From contig JAJQCA010000047.1 in the NCBI GenBank assembly GCA_021202985.1, positions 98,680-162,679 on the forward strand: 64,000 nt of DNA, read 5' to 3'. This DNA comes from Alistipes sp. GTDB lineage: Bacteria; Bacteroidota; Bacteroidia; Bacteroidales; Rikenellaceae. Under the pieces are notes generated by a model that searched no databases, was not told where the DNA came from, and saw only the letters and a program-made list of their open reading frames with translations. Positions 13,349 to 23,389 of the stretch are shown here, in pieces. A program made the position numbers and the translations under genes. Positions within the stretch are counted from its first letter, which is position 1; the number at the start of each line of letters is the position of its first letter.

Positions 13349-15388
13349 TCAATTCCTCGACGGCAGGAACGACCAGTGCTTTGAGTATTCGAGCATCTGG
13401 TCCACATAGCTGTCGGGATATTCCACCTGGATATCCACTATATTCCCGTTTTCCATCACCGGGTTGTATACCGGGTTGATGAATCCCGAATAGGGTGCGA
13501 GGTTGAGCGCGGCGTTACGTTCGAGCACCTCGGCGTGAAGTTCCGGATCCACCTGTACGCCGTAGGTTTCGACCAGCTTCCTGCCGGCCTCGAAATCGCC
13601 GGTGGACTTAATCCGCTGCACCTCCTTCAAAAGCTGCCCGAACAGGCCGCGGAGCTTCTCGAAATCGTTCACCACCACATAGGTCTTGCCGTCCACTACC
13701 ACCTTCTCTATAACATTGTCGCCTTTGCCCTGCTCGTAACACCACATGGCAATCAACTGGCGGTTGCGCATATGGGCCTGTTCGATATTCTTTCCGGGCT
13801 GAACGCGGCTGAGCTGGGTCATCATCCCGTTCATTATGTAGCGCGAGTATTCGGCCCATGCCACGTCGGGCGTGGTGACTATACCGAGTTCCTGAAGTTT
13901 GGGATCGGCTATGTAATAGAGTGCGAAAAGGTCGGCACGGGCTTCTTCGAGGGCTGAACCGTAATTTTTCAGCTCGTCGCCTTTAACTCCGGGAGCCAAC
14001 TGGCCGGAACCGTGCCCGAGGCATTCGTGCAGATCGGTGTGCAGGTTATCGGCCAGAGATCCGTATTTGACTATCCTCTCACGGTCCTCCTCCCGGAGCA
14101 TGAACTCTTCGAGGAAACCGGTTCCCTTGCCCGCCTCCTCGTACGCGTCGGTGATATTCTCGATGGTCACCGATTTGGACCCGTAATCGCGCCTTATCCA
14201 GTCGGCGTTGGGCAGGTTTACCCCTATGGGAGTGGCCGGATAGCAGTCACCGCCAAGCATGGCGGCCGTTATGACCTTTGCCGAGACGCCTTTGACTTCC
14301 TCCTTTTTGAAGCGGTCGTCTATCGGCGAGTTATCCTCGAACCACTGTGCGTTGGCGCTTATTATTTCGGTGCGGCGGGTGGCCTCTATGTTTTTAAAGT
14401 TTATCATCGCTTCCCATGACGCTTTCAGCCCCAGCGGGTCGCCGTAGGTCTCGGTAAAGCAGCAGACGAAATCGACCCTCGACAGGGTGTCCTGAACCCA
14501 CATAATATTGAATTCGTCATACTCGCGCAGATCCCCCGAAACGTAGAAAGATATAAGTTTCCCGATAGAGGCCTTCTGCACCGGGTTGGCGTATTCCTGC
14601 GCCTTTTCCAGCCAGTAAACAATCTTCTCTATCGCCGGCGAGTACATTCCGCCCACCTTCCAGACACGCTCCACGAGGTTACCGTCCCCGTCCCTGGTGA
14701 GTTTGCTGTTAAGCCCGTACGAAACAGGGGTGCTGTCTTTCGGGTCGGCCATCGCCTTGTAAAACCTCTCGGCTTCGCGCTGTGTAACCCCCTCGTAATA
14801 GTTCATGGCTGAGGTTGCCAGCATATCCACCCCGTCCTGCTGGTTCACCCTCAAGGGCACGAATTCCGGGTCGAATATCACCCGCTTTACTATATCGGTC
14901 AGCTCCTGGTAAGTACCGTAATCGTCCGGGAACCTCTCCTGCGGGGTGGAAGAAAGCAGTTCATCGAAGAAGTTTTCGGTAAATTCCGGGACGAACTTGT
15001 CGTTGGAATAGTGGTGGTGCACCCCGTTGGCGAACCACACTTTCTTCAGGTATTTTTCGAAAGCCGCCCAGTCTGCCGAGTTACGGTCGGCCTCACCGTA
15101 TTCGTACATCGCTTCGAGCGTTCGGCGGACCGGCAGGTTGTAACGGCAGTTCTGGTCGAACAGGATATCCCTGCCGCACAGGGCCGCCCGGCTGAGGTAA
15201 TAGACGAGCATCTTCTCGTCAAGGGTGAGCGAATCGAAATCGGGAACCTCGTAACGGAGGATTTTGATATCGTCGAAACGGTCCACGTCCCAGCTCCTGG
15301 CGGTCTCCACCGTTTCCGTGCCGCGGTGACATGAGGCTGTCGATATAATAGTTACGGACATAACTGTAAATACTAAATATTTAATCAT
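13349..15388 (-). CDS. Dipeptidyl peptidase III (M49 family), exported
   Basis: A zinc exopeptidase that removes dipeptides from the N-terminus of oligopeptides. The signature HECLGH, the Bacteroidetes-type M49 zinc motif, lies around residue 450 and is followed by EEARADLFALYYIAD, the second metal-ligand block. An N-terminal hydrophobic segment ending STASCHRG suggests export, probably as a lipoprotein with Cys as acyl site, although the lipobox is weak. I start it at 15388 (MIKYLVF) because the -7 box at 15410-15417 overlaps the upstream alternative start at 15412. Length 679 residues, as expected for bacterial DPP III. Together with the M16 and S9 peptidases it points to peptide scavenging at the cell envelope. 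Confidence 0.9.
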   Translation of the reverse strand: MIKYLVFTVMSVTIISTASCHRGTETVETARSWDVDRFDDIKILRYEVPDFDSLTLDEKMLVYYLSRAALCGRDILFDQNCRYNLPVRRTLEAMYEYGEADRNSADWAAFEKYLKKVWFANGVHHHYSNDKFVPEFTENFFDELLSSTPQERFPDDYGTYQELTDIVKRVIFDPEFVPLRVNQQDGVDMLATSAMNYYEGVTQREAERFYKAMADPKDSTPVSYGLNSKLTRDGDGNLVERVWKVGGMYSPAIEKIVYWLEKAQEYANPVQKASIGKLISFYVSGDLREYDEFNIMWVQDTLSRVDFVCCFTETYGDPLGLKASWEAMINFKNIEATRRTEIISANAQWFEDNSPIDDRFKKEEVKGVSAKVITAAMLGGDCYPATPIGVNLPNADWIRRDYGSKSVTIENITDAYEEAGKGTGFLEEFMLREEDRERIVKYGSLADNLHTDLHECLGHGSGQLAPGVKGDELKNYGSALEEARADLFALYYIADPKLQELGIVTTPDVAWAEYSRYIMNGMMTQLSRVQPGKNIEQAHMRNRQLIAMWCYEQGKGDNVIEKVVVDGKTYVVVNDFEKLRGLFGQLLKEVQRIKSTGDFEAGRKLVETYGVQVDPELHAEVLERNAALNLAPYSGFINPVYNPVMENGNIVDIQVEYPDSYVDQMLEYSKHWSFLPSRN

Positions 15389-15409
15389 GGCGCTATTTTT
15401 TGATCCTCC

Positions 15410-15417
15410 CAAAGTTA
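15410..15417 (-). promoter_or_regulatory. -7 box for the M49 peptidase (TAACTTTG on minus)
   Basis: Exact consensus on the minus strand, 21 bp upstream of the ATG at 15388; it fixes the start codon. Confidence 0.6.
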
Positions 15418-15458
15418 TAGAAATTGCCCGAAATCAATGTTATTTCTAATCTAATTTC

Positions 15459-15466
15459 TAACTTTG
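15459..15466 (+). promoter_or_regulatory. -7 box for panC-panD (TAACTTTG)
   Basis: Exact consensus, 81 bp upstream of panC and divergent from the M49 promoter 41 bp away. The leader would be about 75 nt. Confidence 0.6.
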
Positions 15467-15547
15467 CAGCGCCCGTTTACGGGGTGACAGGGGCAAAAAA
15501 CGTGCTGTGTTATACTAACCCGTGCCCCGGGACCGTTTAAGAGGACA

Positions 15548-16405
15548 ATGGAAATCGTAACCACACGCGCCGCATTGGCGGAGGCCCTGGCCGCAAAGCC
15601 CGGCAGCCCGCGGGGATTCGTCCCCACGATGGGCGCCCTGCACGCCGGCCATATATCGCTCGTGGAGCGGGCCAGGCGGGAAAACGAGGTGGTGGTGGCC
15701 AGCGTTTTCGTCAACCCTACCCAGTTCAACGACCCGGACGACCTTAAGCGTTACCCGCGCACCCCGCAGGAAGACATCCGGCTGCTGGAAGATGCCGGAA
15801 CCGACATCGTGTTCATGCCCACTCCGCAGGAAATATATCCCGAGCCGGACACGAGGGTTTTCGCTCTGGCAGGAGTTAGCGAAGTGATGGAAGGGGCCAC
15901 GCGTCCCGGCCACTTCAACGGCGTGGCACAGGTGGTAAGCCGCCTGTTCGACCTGGTCCGTCCGGACCGGGCCTATTTCGGGGAGAAGGATTTCCAGCAG
16001 GTCGCCGTCATCCGGGCCATGTGCCGGGAGTGCGGCTACCGTCTCGAGATAGTGTCCTGCCCTACGGTTCGTGAAGCTGACGGGCTTGCGATGAGTTCCC
16101 GCAATACGCTTCTCGGGCCAGCCCACAGGGCCGCCGCGCCGGCTATTTACCGGGCTATGGACCGCGCCGCGAAGCAGGTCCGCACGTCGCTCGGGGAAGG
16201 TCAGGCACCGGCGGTCGAAGACGTGGAGCGGCAGGTGGCGGAAGAGATAAATTCGGAGCAATTGTTGGAAGTTATATATTTCAGGCTCGTAAACGCCCGG
16301 ACGCTCTCCCCGGCCCGCTCGTGGGACGAGGAAGGCGGAGTACAGGGCTGTGTGGCGGTACAGGCCGGCAAGGTCCGGTTAATTGACAACCTACGTTTCG
16401 TATAG
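15548..16405 (+). CDS. panC: Pantothenate synthetase
   Basis: PanC joins pantoate and beta-alanine with ATP to give pantothenate, the coenzyme A precursor. The ATP-binding [10 protein letters not shown] motif lies at residues 27-36, followed by SVFVNPTQF and the late FGEKDFQQ and [12 protein letters not shown] blocks that bind pantoate and ATP. The 285-residue length is standard. It overlaps nothing and is followed after 2 bp by panD, which supplies its beta-alanine substrate, so the two form an operon. All catalytic motifs are intact. Confidence 0.98.
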   Translation: MEIVTTRAALAEALAAKPGSPRGFVPTMGALHAGHISLVERARRENEVVVASVFVNPTQFNDPDDLKRYPRTPQEDIRLLEDAGTDIVFMPTPQEIYPEPDTRVFALAGVSEVMEGATRPGHFNGVAQVVSRLFDLVRPDRAYFGEKDFQQVAVIRAMCRECGYRLEIVSCPTVREADGLAMSSRNTLLGPAHRAAAPAIYRAMDRAAKQVRTSLGEGQAPAVEDVERQVAEEINSEQLLEVIYFRLVNARTLSPARSWDEEGGVQGCVAVQAGKVRLIDNLRFV

Positions 16406-16407
16406 CG

Positions 16408-16761
16408 ATGGAAATAGAAGTCCTAAAATCCAAGATACACCGGGTGACAATCACCGAGGCCAACCTTAACTATGTGGGCAGCGTCACCATTGACGAGGAC
16501 CTGCTCGACGCCGCCAACATGATACCCGGTGAGAAGGTTCAGATAGTGAACGCCAACAACGGAGAAAGGCTGGAAACCTATATCATCAAAGGACAGCGCG
16601 GAACCGGGTGCATCTGCCTCAACGGCCCTGCGGCCCGCAAGGCAGCCGTGGGAGATGTGGTTATCATCATCTCCTACGCCCGTATGGACTTCGAGCAGGC
16701 AAAGGGCTTCGAACCGTGGATAGTATTCCCGGACACCGCAACGAACAGGCTGGTTAAATAA
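16408..16761 (+). CDS. panD: Aspartate 1-decarboxylase precursor
   Basis: PanD decarboxylates L-aspartate to beta-alanine for pantothenate synthesis. It is made as an inactive proenzyme that self-cleaves to leave an N-terminal pyruvoyl group. The cleavage site Gly24-Ser25 is present in [18 protein letters not shown] and [10 protein letters not shown] complete the small beta-barrel fold. 117 residues is normal. The gene starts 2 bp after panC and is followed by a strong terminator, closing the two-gene operon. Confidence 0.98.
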   Translation: MEIEVLKSKIHRVTITEANLNYVGSVTIDEDLLDAANMIPGEKVQIVNANNGERLETYIIKGQRGTGCICLNGPAARKAAVGDVVIIISYARMDFEQAKGFEPWIVFPDTATNRLVK

Positions 16762-16798
16762 CCCTGTCGCACGTCGTACGGAGAACCAAGTTCCCGAC

Positions 16799-16847
16799 AA
16801 AAAATCCGGGGGTAAAAGGTAAGATACCTTTTACCCCCGGATTTTTT
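16799..16847 (+). terminator. Intrinsic terminator after panC-panD
   Basis: A perfect stem of more than 20 bp with a 3-nt loop, GC-rich in the middle (TCCGGGGGT / ACCCCCGGA) and bounded by A6 and T6, so it could work in both directions. Confidence 0.9.
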
Positions 16848-16914
16848 GTACCTGACTTAAGTACACGAATAATTCGGCACGTCGAGATAGGAAAAATATA
16901 ATTCCCCGGCCGGG

Positions 16915-16944
16915 TTGGGATTGGTGTAAAGTTCCGTAAATTTG
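16915..16944 (+). promoter_or_regulatory. -33/-7 promoter of the M16 peptidase gene
   Basis: TTG at 16915-16917, a 19-bp spacer, and TAAATTTG at 16937-16944, matching the Bacteroidetes consensus. The start codon is 29 bp downstream. Confidence 0.7.
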
Positions 16945-16972
16945 TGCCGGTAAATAATTTAATAAACCCGAT

Positions 16973-19888
16973 ATGAAATTGAACATAAAAATCCTGTTAC
17001 TCTCCGTGGCAGCGGTTCTCTGGTCGGTCGCCTCCATGGGGCAATACCGGTACGAGACGGTGGAAGGCGATCCTATCAACGCGCGGATTTACACGCTTGA
17101 CAACGGCCTGAAAGTTTATATGGCGGTCAATAAAGAGACCCCTCGCATACAGACTTATATCGCCGTGAAAGTCGGTGCGAAGAACGACCCGGCGGAAACC
17201 ACGGGTCTCGCCCACTACTTCGAGCACCTGATGTTCAAGGGAACCGAGAAGTTCGGCACGCAGGACTACGAGGCAGAGAAACCCCTGCTGGACGAAATCG
17301 AACGCCAGTTCGAAATATACCGCAACACCGACGACGAGCAGCAGCGCGCGGCCATTTACCGCACCATCGATTCGCTGAGTTATGCGGCATCGACCATAGC
17401 CATCCCCAACGAGTACGACAAACTTATGTCGGCAATCGGGGCCACGGGAACTAATGCTTATACCGGCTATGATATGACGGTATACATCGAGGACATACCT
17501 TCCAACCAGGTCGAGAACTGGGCAATGATTCAGGCCGACAGGTTCCGTAACCCGGTCATAAGGGGATTCCATACGGAGCTGGAGACAGTTTACGAGGAGA
17601 AGAACATGTACCTGACCAACGACGGCATGAAGGTGATGGAAGCCATGCTGAGCGCCCTCTACCCGGTGCACCCTTACGGAACGCAGACAGTGCTCGGTAC
17701 GCAGGAACACCTTAAGAACCCCTCAATAACCAACATCAAGGCATACCACCGCACATGGTACGTGCCCAATAATATGGCTATCTGCCTCTCGGGTGATTTC
17801 GACCCCGACGAGATGATAGCCACTATCGACAGGTATTTCGGCGACATGGTGCCTAACTACGACCTGCCCGAAGTACAGACCCTCGGTGAACTGCAACCGA
17901 TAACCTCTCCCATCGAAAAGGAAATCTGGGGAAATGACGCGGAGAATATAGTCCTGGCGTGGCGTGCCGGAGGATACCGCGACCCGGATGCGGATATACT
18001 AAATATCCTGACCTCGGTGCTCTACAACGGCAACGCCGGCCTTATCGACCTCGACCTTCTCCAGCAGCAGAAAGTTCTCGGTGCTTACGGCTACTACTCG
18101 CCGCTTGCCGACCACGGGGTTGTAATCATGGCCGGGTACCCGAAGGCCGGGCAGACCCTCGACGAGGTGCGCGCCCTTTTGCTCGAGGAGGTTTCAAAGC
18201 TACGTAACGGCCAGTTCGACGAGCAATTGCTGGAGGCTACCATCAACAACTATAAGGCTTATTTCATGGAGCTTACCGACTCGAACAGCAAGCGCGCCGA
18301 CTGGTTCGTGGAGACGTTCGTGAACGGGCTCGAATGGGAGCACGAAGTGCACCAGCTCGAACGGATGAGCCGGATTACAAAGGAGGAGATAGTGGAGGCG
18401 GCCAACAGGCTCCTGAAGGACGATAACTATCTCGTTATTTATAAACGCGAGGGCCGGGACCCGGGCGAAATGAAGATATCGGCCCCTGAAATAACTCCCA
18501 TCGCCGTGAACCGCGACAGCGAGAGCGATTTCCTGCGCTCGATAAGGCTTAAAGAGGTGGAACCCATCGAACCCGTGTTCGTGGACTATGACCGCGACAT
18601 GGGCCGCTTTACAGGAAAATCGGGCATAGAAGTGCTCTACAAGCAGAACCCGACCAACGACCTTTTCGAACTGTCGTACGTTTACGAAACCGGTTCGAAC
18701 AACGACCCGGCGATGAATATCGCATTCGGTTATCTCGACTATCTGGGTACGGGCAGCATGAGCCCGGAGGACATAGGCCGGGAATTCTATAACATGGCCT
18801 GTTCGTTCTCAGTTTCATCCGGGGCCGAACGGTCGCAGATAACCCTGCGGGGTCTGGGAGAGAACATGGAGCGTGCGGCAGAACTGCTTGAATCCATCCT
18901 TGCGGACGCAAGGCCAAATGCCGAGGCGTTGGAGAATATGAAGGCCGATATCCTCAAGGCCCGTGCGGATGCGAAACTGAACCAGTCGGCCAATTTCAGC
19001 GCCCTGGCGAACTATGCCCTCTACGGACCCGAATCGCCGCTGACCAACATCCTGTCGGAGCAGGAACTCCAAGCGATTACTCCGGAAGACCTGTTGTCGC
19101 GTATCCGTTCGCTGACACGGATGGAGCACCGGATCACCTACTACGGGCCCCTTCGGAGCGACGAACTGCTGGCGGCAATAGAGCGGTTCCACCACGTTCC
19201 CGCCGAACTGGAACCCGTACCGGAACTCGTTCGTTACAAATACCAGCCCACGGACGAGAACAAGGTGCTGGTGGTGAATTACGACGCGGCGCAGGTCTAC
19301 TACGCGCAGATTTCCAATACGGAAGAGTATTACAGCCCGGCACTCGAACCGCAGCTCAGGCTGTTCAACGAATATTTCGGGGGCAGTATGAACTCTATCG
19401 TATTCCAGGAGATGCGCGAGGCGCGCGGGTTGGCCTACATGGCACGCGCTTACCTCTACCCGCCGGTACGACTTACCCTGCCCTATTACGTGCAGGCCGT
19501 AATCGCCACCCAGAACGATAAGTTGACCGACGCGGTTGAGGCATTCCACGATATCCTCAACGATATGCCCCAGTCGGAGGCGGCCCTGAGCCTTGCCAAA
19601 GATGCAATTATCACCACAATCCGGACGGACAGGATAATCAAGGCCAGCGTCCTCGGCAGTTATATCCGTAACCGCGACCTCGGGTTAGATTACGACCGCA
19701 ACAAACCCGTGTTCGAGAAGATACCTTCGCTTACGCTGGACGATATTCGGGAGTTCCACAGCCGTTGGATTAAGGACCGCAACTATACCTACATCCTGCT
19801 GGGGGACGTCGAGGACCTCGACCTCGAAGCAATGGAATCATACGGTCCGGTTACGATACTGTCGCAGGAGGAAATTTTCGGTTATTAA
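16973..19888 (+). CDS. M16 family zinc metallopeptidase, exported
   Basis: A 971-residue pitrilysin/insulinase-family protease. A cleavable signal peptide occupies about residues 1-23. The inverted zinc motif HYFEH is at residues 81-85 (His81, Glu84 as base, His85), and the third ligand is probably in ETVYEEKNMYL. As in other long M16 proteins there are two homologous ~450-residue halves: the first catalytic, the second (from about residue 530) lacking HxxEH and forming the other side of the chamber. An insertion of about 60 residues follows HYFEH (DEIERQFEIYRNTDDEQQRAA), as in Bacteroidetes homologues. It probably degrades peptides in the periplasm. Monocistronic, with its own promoter and terminator. 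Confidence 0.92.
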   Translation: MKLNIKILLLSVAAVLWSVASMGQYRYETVEGDPINARIYTLDNGLKVYMAVNKETPRIQTYIAVKVGAKNDPAETTGLAHYFEHLMFKGTEKFGTQDYEAEKPLLDEIERQFEIYRNTDDEQQRAAIYRTIDSLSYAASTIAIPNEYDKLMSAIGATGTNAYTGYDMTVYIEDIPSNQVENWAMIQADRFRNPVIRGFHTELETVYEEKNMYLTNDGMKVMEAMLSALYPVHPYGTQTVLGTQEHLKNPSITNIKAYHRTWYVPNNMAICLSGDFDPDEMIATIDRYFGDMVPNYDLPEVQTLGELQPITSPIEKEIWGNDAENIVLAWRAGGYRDPDADILNILTSVLYNGNAGLIDLDLLQQQKVLGAYGYYSPLADHGVVIMAGYPKAGQTLDEVRALLLEEVSKLRNGQFDEQLLEATINNYKAYFMELTDSNSKRADWFVETFVNGLEWEHEVHQLERMSRITKEEIVEAANRLLKDDNYLVIYKREGRDPGEMKISAPEITPIAVNRDSESDFLRSIRLKEVEPIEPVFVDYDRDMGRFTGKSGIEVLYKQNPTNDLFELSYVYETGSNNDPAMNIAFGYLDYLGTGSMSPEDIGREFYNMACSFSVSSGAERSQITLRGLGENMERAAELLESILADARPNAEALENMKADILKARADAKLNQSANFSALANYALYGPESPLTNILSEQELQAITPEDLLSRIRSLTRMEHRITYYGPLRSDELLAAIERFHHVPAELEPVPELVRYKYQPTDENKVLVVNYDAAQVYYAQISNTEEYYSPALEPQLRLFNEYFGGSMNSIVFQEMREARGLAYMARAYLYPPVRLTLPYYVQAVIATQNDKLTDAVEAFHDILNDMPQSEAALSLAKDAIITTIRTDRIIKASVLGSYIRNRDLGLDYDRNKPVFEKIPSLTLDDIREFHSRWIKDRNYTYILLGDVEDLDLEAMESYGPVTILSQEEIFGY

Positions 19889-19952
19889 GCCCGCAACGGG
19901 AGTAATACTATCCGACGGATGCGACCCGGGCCTGACGGCCCGTCACTGCGAT

Positions 19953-19990
19953 AAAGAACCCTCGGGAGGATTACTCCCGGGGGTTCTTTT
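19953..19990 (+). terminator. Intrinsic terminator after the M16 peptidase gene
   Basis: Stem AAAGAACCC..CGGGAG with CTCCCG..GGGTTCTTT, a 5-nt loop, and a T-run at the end. Confidence 0.85.
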
Positions 19991-20070
19991 ATCCATTTTC
20001 AGGCCCACTCATAAAATATCCGACCGGTTAAAAACCGACCCGGTTAAAATATTTTTTAGGTAAATATTTA

Positions 20071-20078
20071 TACCTTTG
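20071..20078 (+). promoter_or_regulatory. -7 box for the thioredoxin-fold lipoprotein (TACCTTTG)
   Basis: Exact consensus. The first in-frame start codon (20076) lies inside it, so translation must begin at 20121. Confidence 0.6.
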
Positions 20079-20120
20079 GTTCTATGGCGGGTAATGGCCG
20101 CCGAAATTAAAACATCCGTT

Positions 20121-22013
20121 ATGAAAAAAACCGCCTTAATCATCGCCGCCGCTGTCGGTATGCTCGCCTGTTCCGGGGGAGACAGGATAGTCGAACGTCC
20201 GAACACGGTCGTAAGGAACTCGAACCCGCTGGAAATCGACAAAGTAATTATCAACGACACAGCCACCGTACTCCATGTGGACGCTTACTTTTATCCCGGC
20301 TGGTGGATATTTATAAACGAGGCCACCTACATCCAGGCCGGCGGGGTTAAGTACCCGATTAAAGGTGCGGAAGGTATAGTTATCCACGAGCGCCATTTCA
20401 TGCCCGACAGCGGGGAGGACAGCTTTATTCTCTGGTTCGACCCGCTGCCGAAAGGAACGACCAGTTTCGACCTTATCGAGTCGGAATGCGAGGACTGTTT
20501 CAAAATATGGGGTATAGACCTGACGGGCAACGTATCCTACCGGAACCTCCTTCCGGCCGACCTGAAAGCGGTGGAAACCCCGCAGCCCGGGGAGCAGGCG
20601 GCCGCACCGGAACTCAAAGTCGGTAAAACCCGGGTGGAACTGTTCCTGCACGGTTCTCCGGAGGGTTATTTTCCCGAGCAGAAAACTTTATACGTTGCGA
20701 ATTTCCTTACCGGGGAACGGATGGAATGGCCGGTGGAAAGCCTCGGTAACGGCCGTTATGCGTTCGAATCGGAGCAATACGGCACCGCCTACGCCACCCT
20801 GTTCGTCGACGAGGCCAGGGCCAATATGATACTCTCGCCCGGAGAGCAGGCCGAGGTGCATATCGATATTCCTGCGTTCGGAGCCGGCCAGTCCCGTTAT
20901 TCGAACCTTCCGGAAGTTCCTTACGTGGCTTTCCGCGGGGTATACGCCAAGCTGAACAACGAACTCAACATGTCCGGAAAAGGATACGACCACGACATTT
21001 ACGCACCCGCAATAGATCCGTCGACATGGAAACTCTCCGACGGGGAGTACCGCGACCTGATTTCGTCGATATGCACCCGGATGGAACACGATATAGACGC
21101 GCTTGAGGTCTCCGAGCAGCTAAAGGAGGTTTACCGACAGGATATAAAGAGCCAGGCGGTTATTGCGGTAACCAGTAAAAGGATATTTTTCTCCAACTCC
21201 GAATATATGGAGAAACGAAGGGACGACATCCAATTCCAGCAAAGGAACGCCACTCCCGAAGATTACGAACTGCTGGCCGGGTACGACCTGAACGACCTAA
21301 GGTGGATGTTTTCGAGTATGTTTTTTAACCTGCCGCGTCAGGCGGTGGCGAACGTAGAGTCGTTCACCCCCGGGCAGGCGAATGATTTAATCGAGCTGCT
21401 GAGCGATGGCCGGGACGGCCTGATAGCGGACCTTGCCCGCAGCTACCGGGCATTCGAAGCGGTGGAGTCGGAAGCCGGCGCTACCGCCGCCGAATGGGAG
21501 GGCCTTTCGTCGACCTCTACGCCCTTCTATGCCGAGGCCTACAAAAGTATGCGCGAAAAGGCGATGAAGACCCGCGAAAAAGCAATGAAGGAGGGCGGTT
21601 TCGTGATAAACGAGACGCCGCAGGTAGCGGACGAACGGATACTGGAAGCCATACTCTCAGATTACAGGGGCCAACCCGTGTTCGTGGATTTCTGGGCGAC
21701 CTGGTGCGGGCCTTGCCTGGCCGCTATGAAAACCATCAAACCGCTCAAGCCGGAAATGGCCGACAAGGGTGTGGTAACGCTCTACATTTCGAACTCCTCC
21801 TCACCCGAGAGCAAATGGATGTCCATGCTGCCCGATATAGGCGGGATACATTATTACCTTACCGATAGCCAATGGTCCGCCCTGACGGCAAAATACGGCA
21901 TCAGCGGTATACCGCAATATATGGTTTTCGACCGGGAAGGCAATAAGACTTACCAGACCGCGGGATTCCCCGGCGTGGATAAGATGCGGGAGGAACTGGA
22001 GAAAGTGTGGTAA
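20121..22013 (+). CDS. TlpA-like thiol-disulfide oxidoreductase lipoprotein
   Basis: 630 residues from the ATG at 20121. It begins MKKTALIIAAAVGMLAC, a lipoprotein signal with Cys17 as probable acylation site. The C-terminal ~140 residues are a thioredoxin/TlpA domain with the redox motif WCGPC (about residue 536) and the cis-proline loop GIPQYM. Between lies a ~480-residue region with beta-rich and helical parts that I cannot assign. TlpA-like lipoproteins in Bacteroidetes are thought to reduce or isomerise disulfides in exported proteins. The charged stretch MREKAMKTREKAMKEGG just before the thioredoxin domain may be a linker helix. Convergent with the exchanger gene, sharing a terminator. 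Confidence 0.85.
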   Translation: MKKTALIIAAAVGMLACSGGDRIVERPNTVVRNSNPLEIDKVIINDTATVLHVDAYFYPGWWIFINEATYIQAGGVKYPIKGAEGIVIHERHFMPDSGEDSFILWFDPLPKGTTSFDLIESECEDCFKIWGIDLTGNVSYRNLLPADLKAVETPQPGEQAAAPELKVGKTRVELFLHGSPEGYFPEQKTLYVANFLTGERMEWPVESLGNGRYAFESEQYGTAYATLFVDEARANMILSPGEQAEVHIDIPAFGAGQSRYSNLPEVPYVAFRGVYAKLNNELNMSGKGYDHDIYAPAIDPSTWKLSDGEYRDLISSICTRMEHDIDALEVSEQLKEVYRQDIKSQAVIAVTSKRIFFSNSEYMEKRRDDIQFQQRNATPEDYELLAGYDLNDLRWMFSSMFFNLPRQAVANVESFTPGQANDLIELLSDGRDGLIADLARSYRAFEAVESEAGATAAEWEGLSSTSTPFYAEAYKSMREKAMKTREKAMKEGGFVINETPQVADERILEAILSDYRGQPVFVDFWATWCGPCLAAMKTIKPLKPEMADKGVVTLYISNSSSPESKWMSMLPDIGGIHYYLTDSQWSALTAKYGISGIPQYMVFDREGNKTYQTAGFPGVDKMREELEKVW

Positions 22014-22031
22014 CATACCCGTAACCAAATC

Positions 22032-22068
22032 AAAAAGCCGGATAACCCGTTGAGTTATCCGGCTTTTT
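22032..22068. terminator. Bidirectional terminator
   Basis: 15-bp perfect stem (AAAAAGCCGGATAAC / GTTATCCGGCTTTTT) with a 7-nt loop, flanked by A5/T5, between convergent genes. In the frameshifted reading the exchanger ORF would run straight through it, which supports the shorter C-terminus. Confidence 0.9.
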
Positions 22069-22079
22069 AACGGATGGTA

Positions 22080-23205
22080 TCACCGCTTCAGGACCCATAT
22101 AATATAAGCTATATAAAGTATAACGAACACTATGCCTTCCGTACGGTCGATCCGTTTTTTTGCGGAGGGTGAAAGCAGCGACGAACAACAGCGAGGCGGC
22201 AAAGAATACTACCAGCAGGTCGGGTAAGCCTATTTCGCCCATTTTCAAAGGCGCCACCGTAGCGCTCGCACCCAGCACCATAAATATATTAAGTACGTTG
22301 GAACCGAGGATATTCCCCAGGGCTATTCCCGGTTTCTTTTTTACGGCCGCGACAACGCTCGCCGCGAGTTCGGGCAGCGACGTGCCGCCCGCCACTATGG
22401 TAACGGCTATAACGGTATCGCTGATTGCAAACTTGTGGGCCAGCGCAACCGCACCGTCCAGGAACAGCTCCCCGCCCACCACAAGGGCCGCCAATCCGCC
22501 GAGCGTCATAACGACAAGCAGCCACATTCTGCGCTCCTTCTTTCCCATCTCCGGGACGTGAGGGGCGGGAACATCCTCCCCGGCCGCAACGGCTGAACCA
22601 GCCAGCCGCTCGTTTATATCGCCACCCGCCGTTTCGAAGCCGGTCCCCGTCATCCCATCCGACTGGGGAGAGGAAACCGAACCGGTTTCCAACCCCTGCC
22701 CGGCACCGGACATTGACCCCGGCAGGACGGGCCTGCCGCTCCCGAGCCCCGAGTAGACCGAATAGGCGATAAACACCGCGAAGAAACAGAGCATCGACAG
22801 CCCTTCGCTCCGGCTAATAACCGGCGCGGCGGAGTGGTCGAGCCACACATCGCCCGCGTAGATAATTAGCACGACCGTCGCCAGCACCCCGAAAGGTATA
22901 TCCTTCCGGACATTATCGCTGGTAAGGGCGAGCGGGGTTATTATAGCCGTAATGCCCACTATGACGAGCGTATTGAACAGGTTCGAACCCACCACGTTAC
23001 CCACCGCGATGGCATCCTCGCCGCGGAACGCAGACAGCAGGCTCACAACCAGTTCCGGTGCGGAGGTGCCTATCGCTACCACCGTAAGCCCGACTATAAA
23101 TTCCGAAACCCCGAACCGGGTGGCGATACCCGAAGCTCCGTCGGTCATAATATTAGCCCCGTATACCACCAGAGCGAGCCCTATCAAAATATAGACTATA
23201 TCCAT
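22080..23205 (-). CDS. Na+/Ca2+ exchanger (CaCA family), frameshifted near the 3' end
   Basis: An inner-membrane calcium/sodium antiporter with two inverted halves, each carrying an alpha-repeat: VVAIGTSAPELVVSLLSAF...GNVVGSNLFN and VAGGTSLPELAASVVAAV...GNILGSNVLN. A long Gly/Ser-rich cytoplasmic loop of about 80 residues joins them. Start is the ATG at 23205 (MDIVYILIG). As sequenced, the frame changes at a run of seven T (22155-22161, A7 in the mRNA) and continues without membrane character to a stop at 22030, through the terminator. Dropping one A gives a final helix (IVFVILYIAYIIWVLK) and a TGA at 22080-22082, 374 residues in all. I give the corrected extent. Either a sequencing error or a real, possibly slippage-prone, frameshift. 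Confidence 0.85.
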
Positions 23206-23363
23206 AAATTCACGGTTAAACGGTACGGATAATGCAAAACCCATGCAAGCGGCCGGGAACGGAGCCCGTGCCATCCGAGGTGGGTGCGTAAGTTTTCTGC
23301 CCCGCAGGACGTTTACGTTTCATGTCTTTGCTTTCCATATTTTATAAGGAACACATATTTTCG

Positions 23364-23371
23364 TACATTCG
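23364..23371 (+). promoter_or_regulatory. Probable -7 box for the LRR lipoprotein (TACATTCG)
   Basis: One mismatch to TAnnTTTG, 18 bp upstream of the ATG at 23390. Confidence 0.35.
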
Positions 23372-23389
23372 CAACCGTATAACCGCAGT

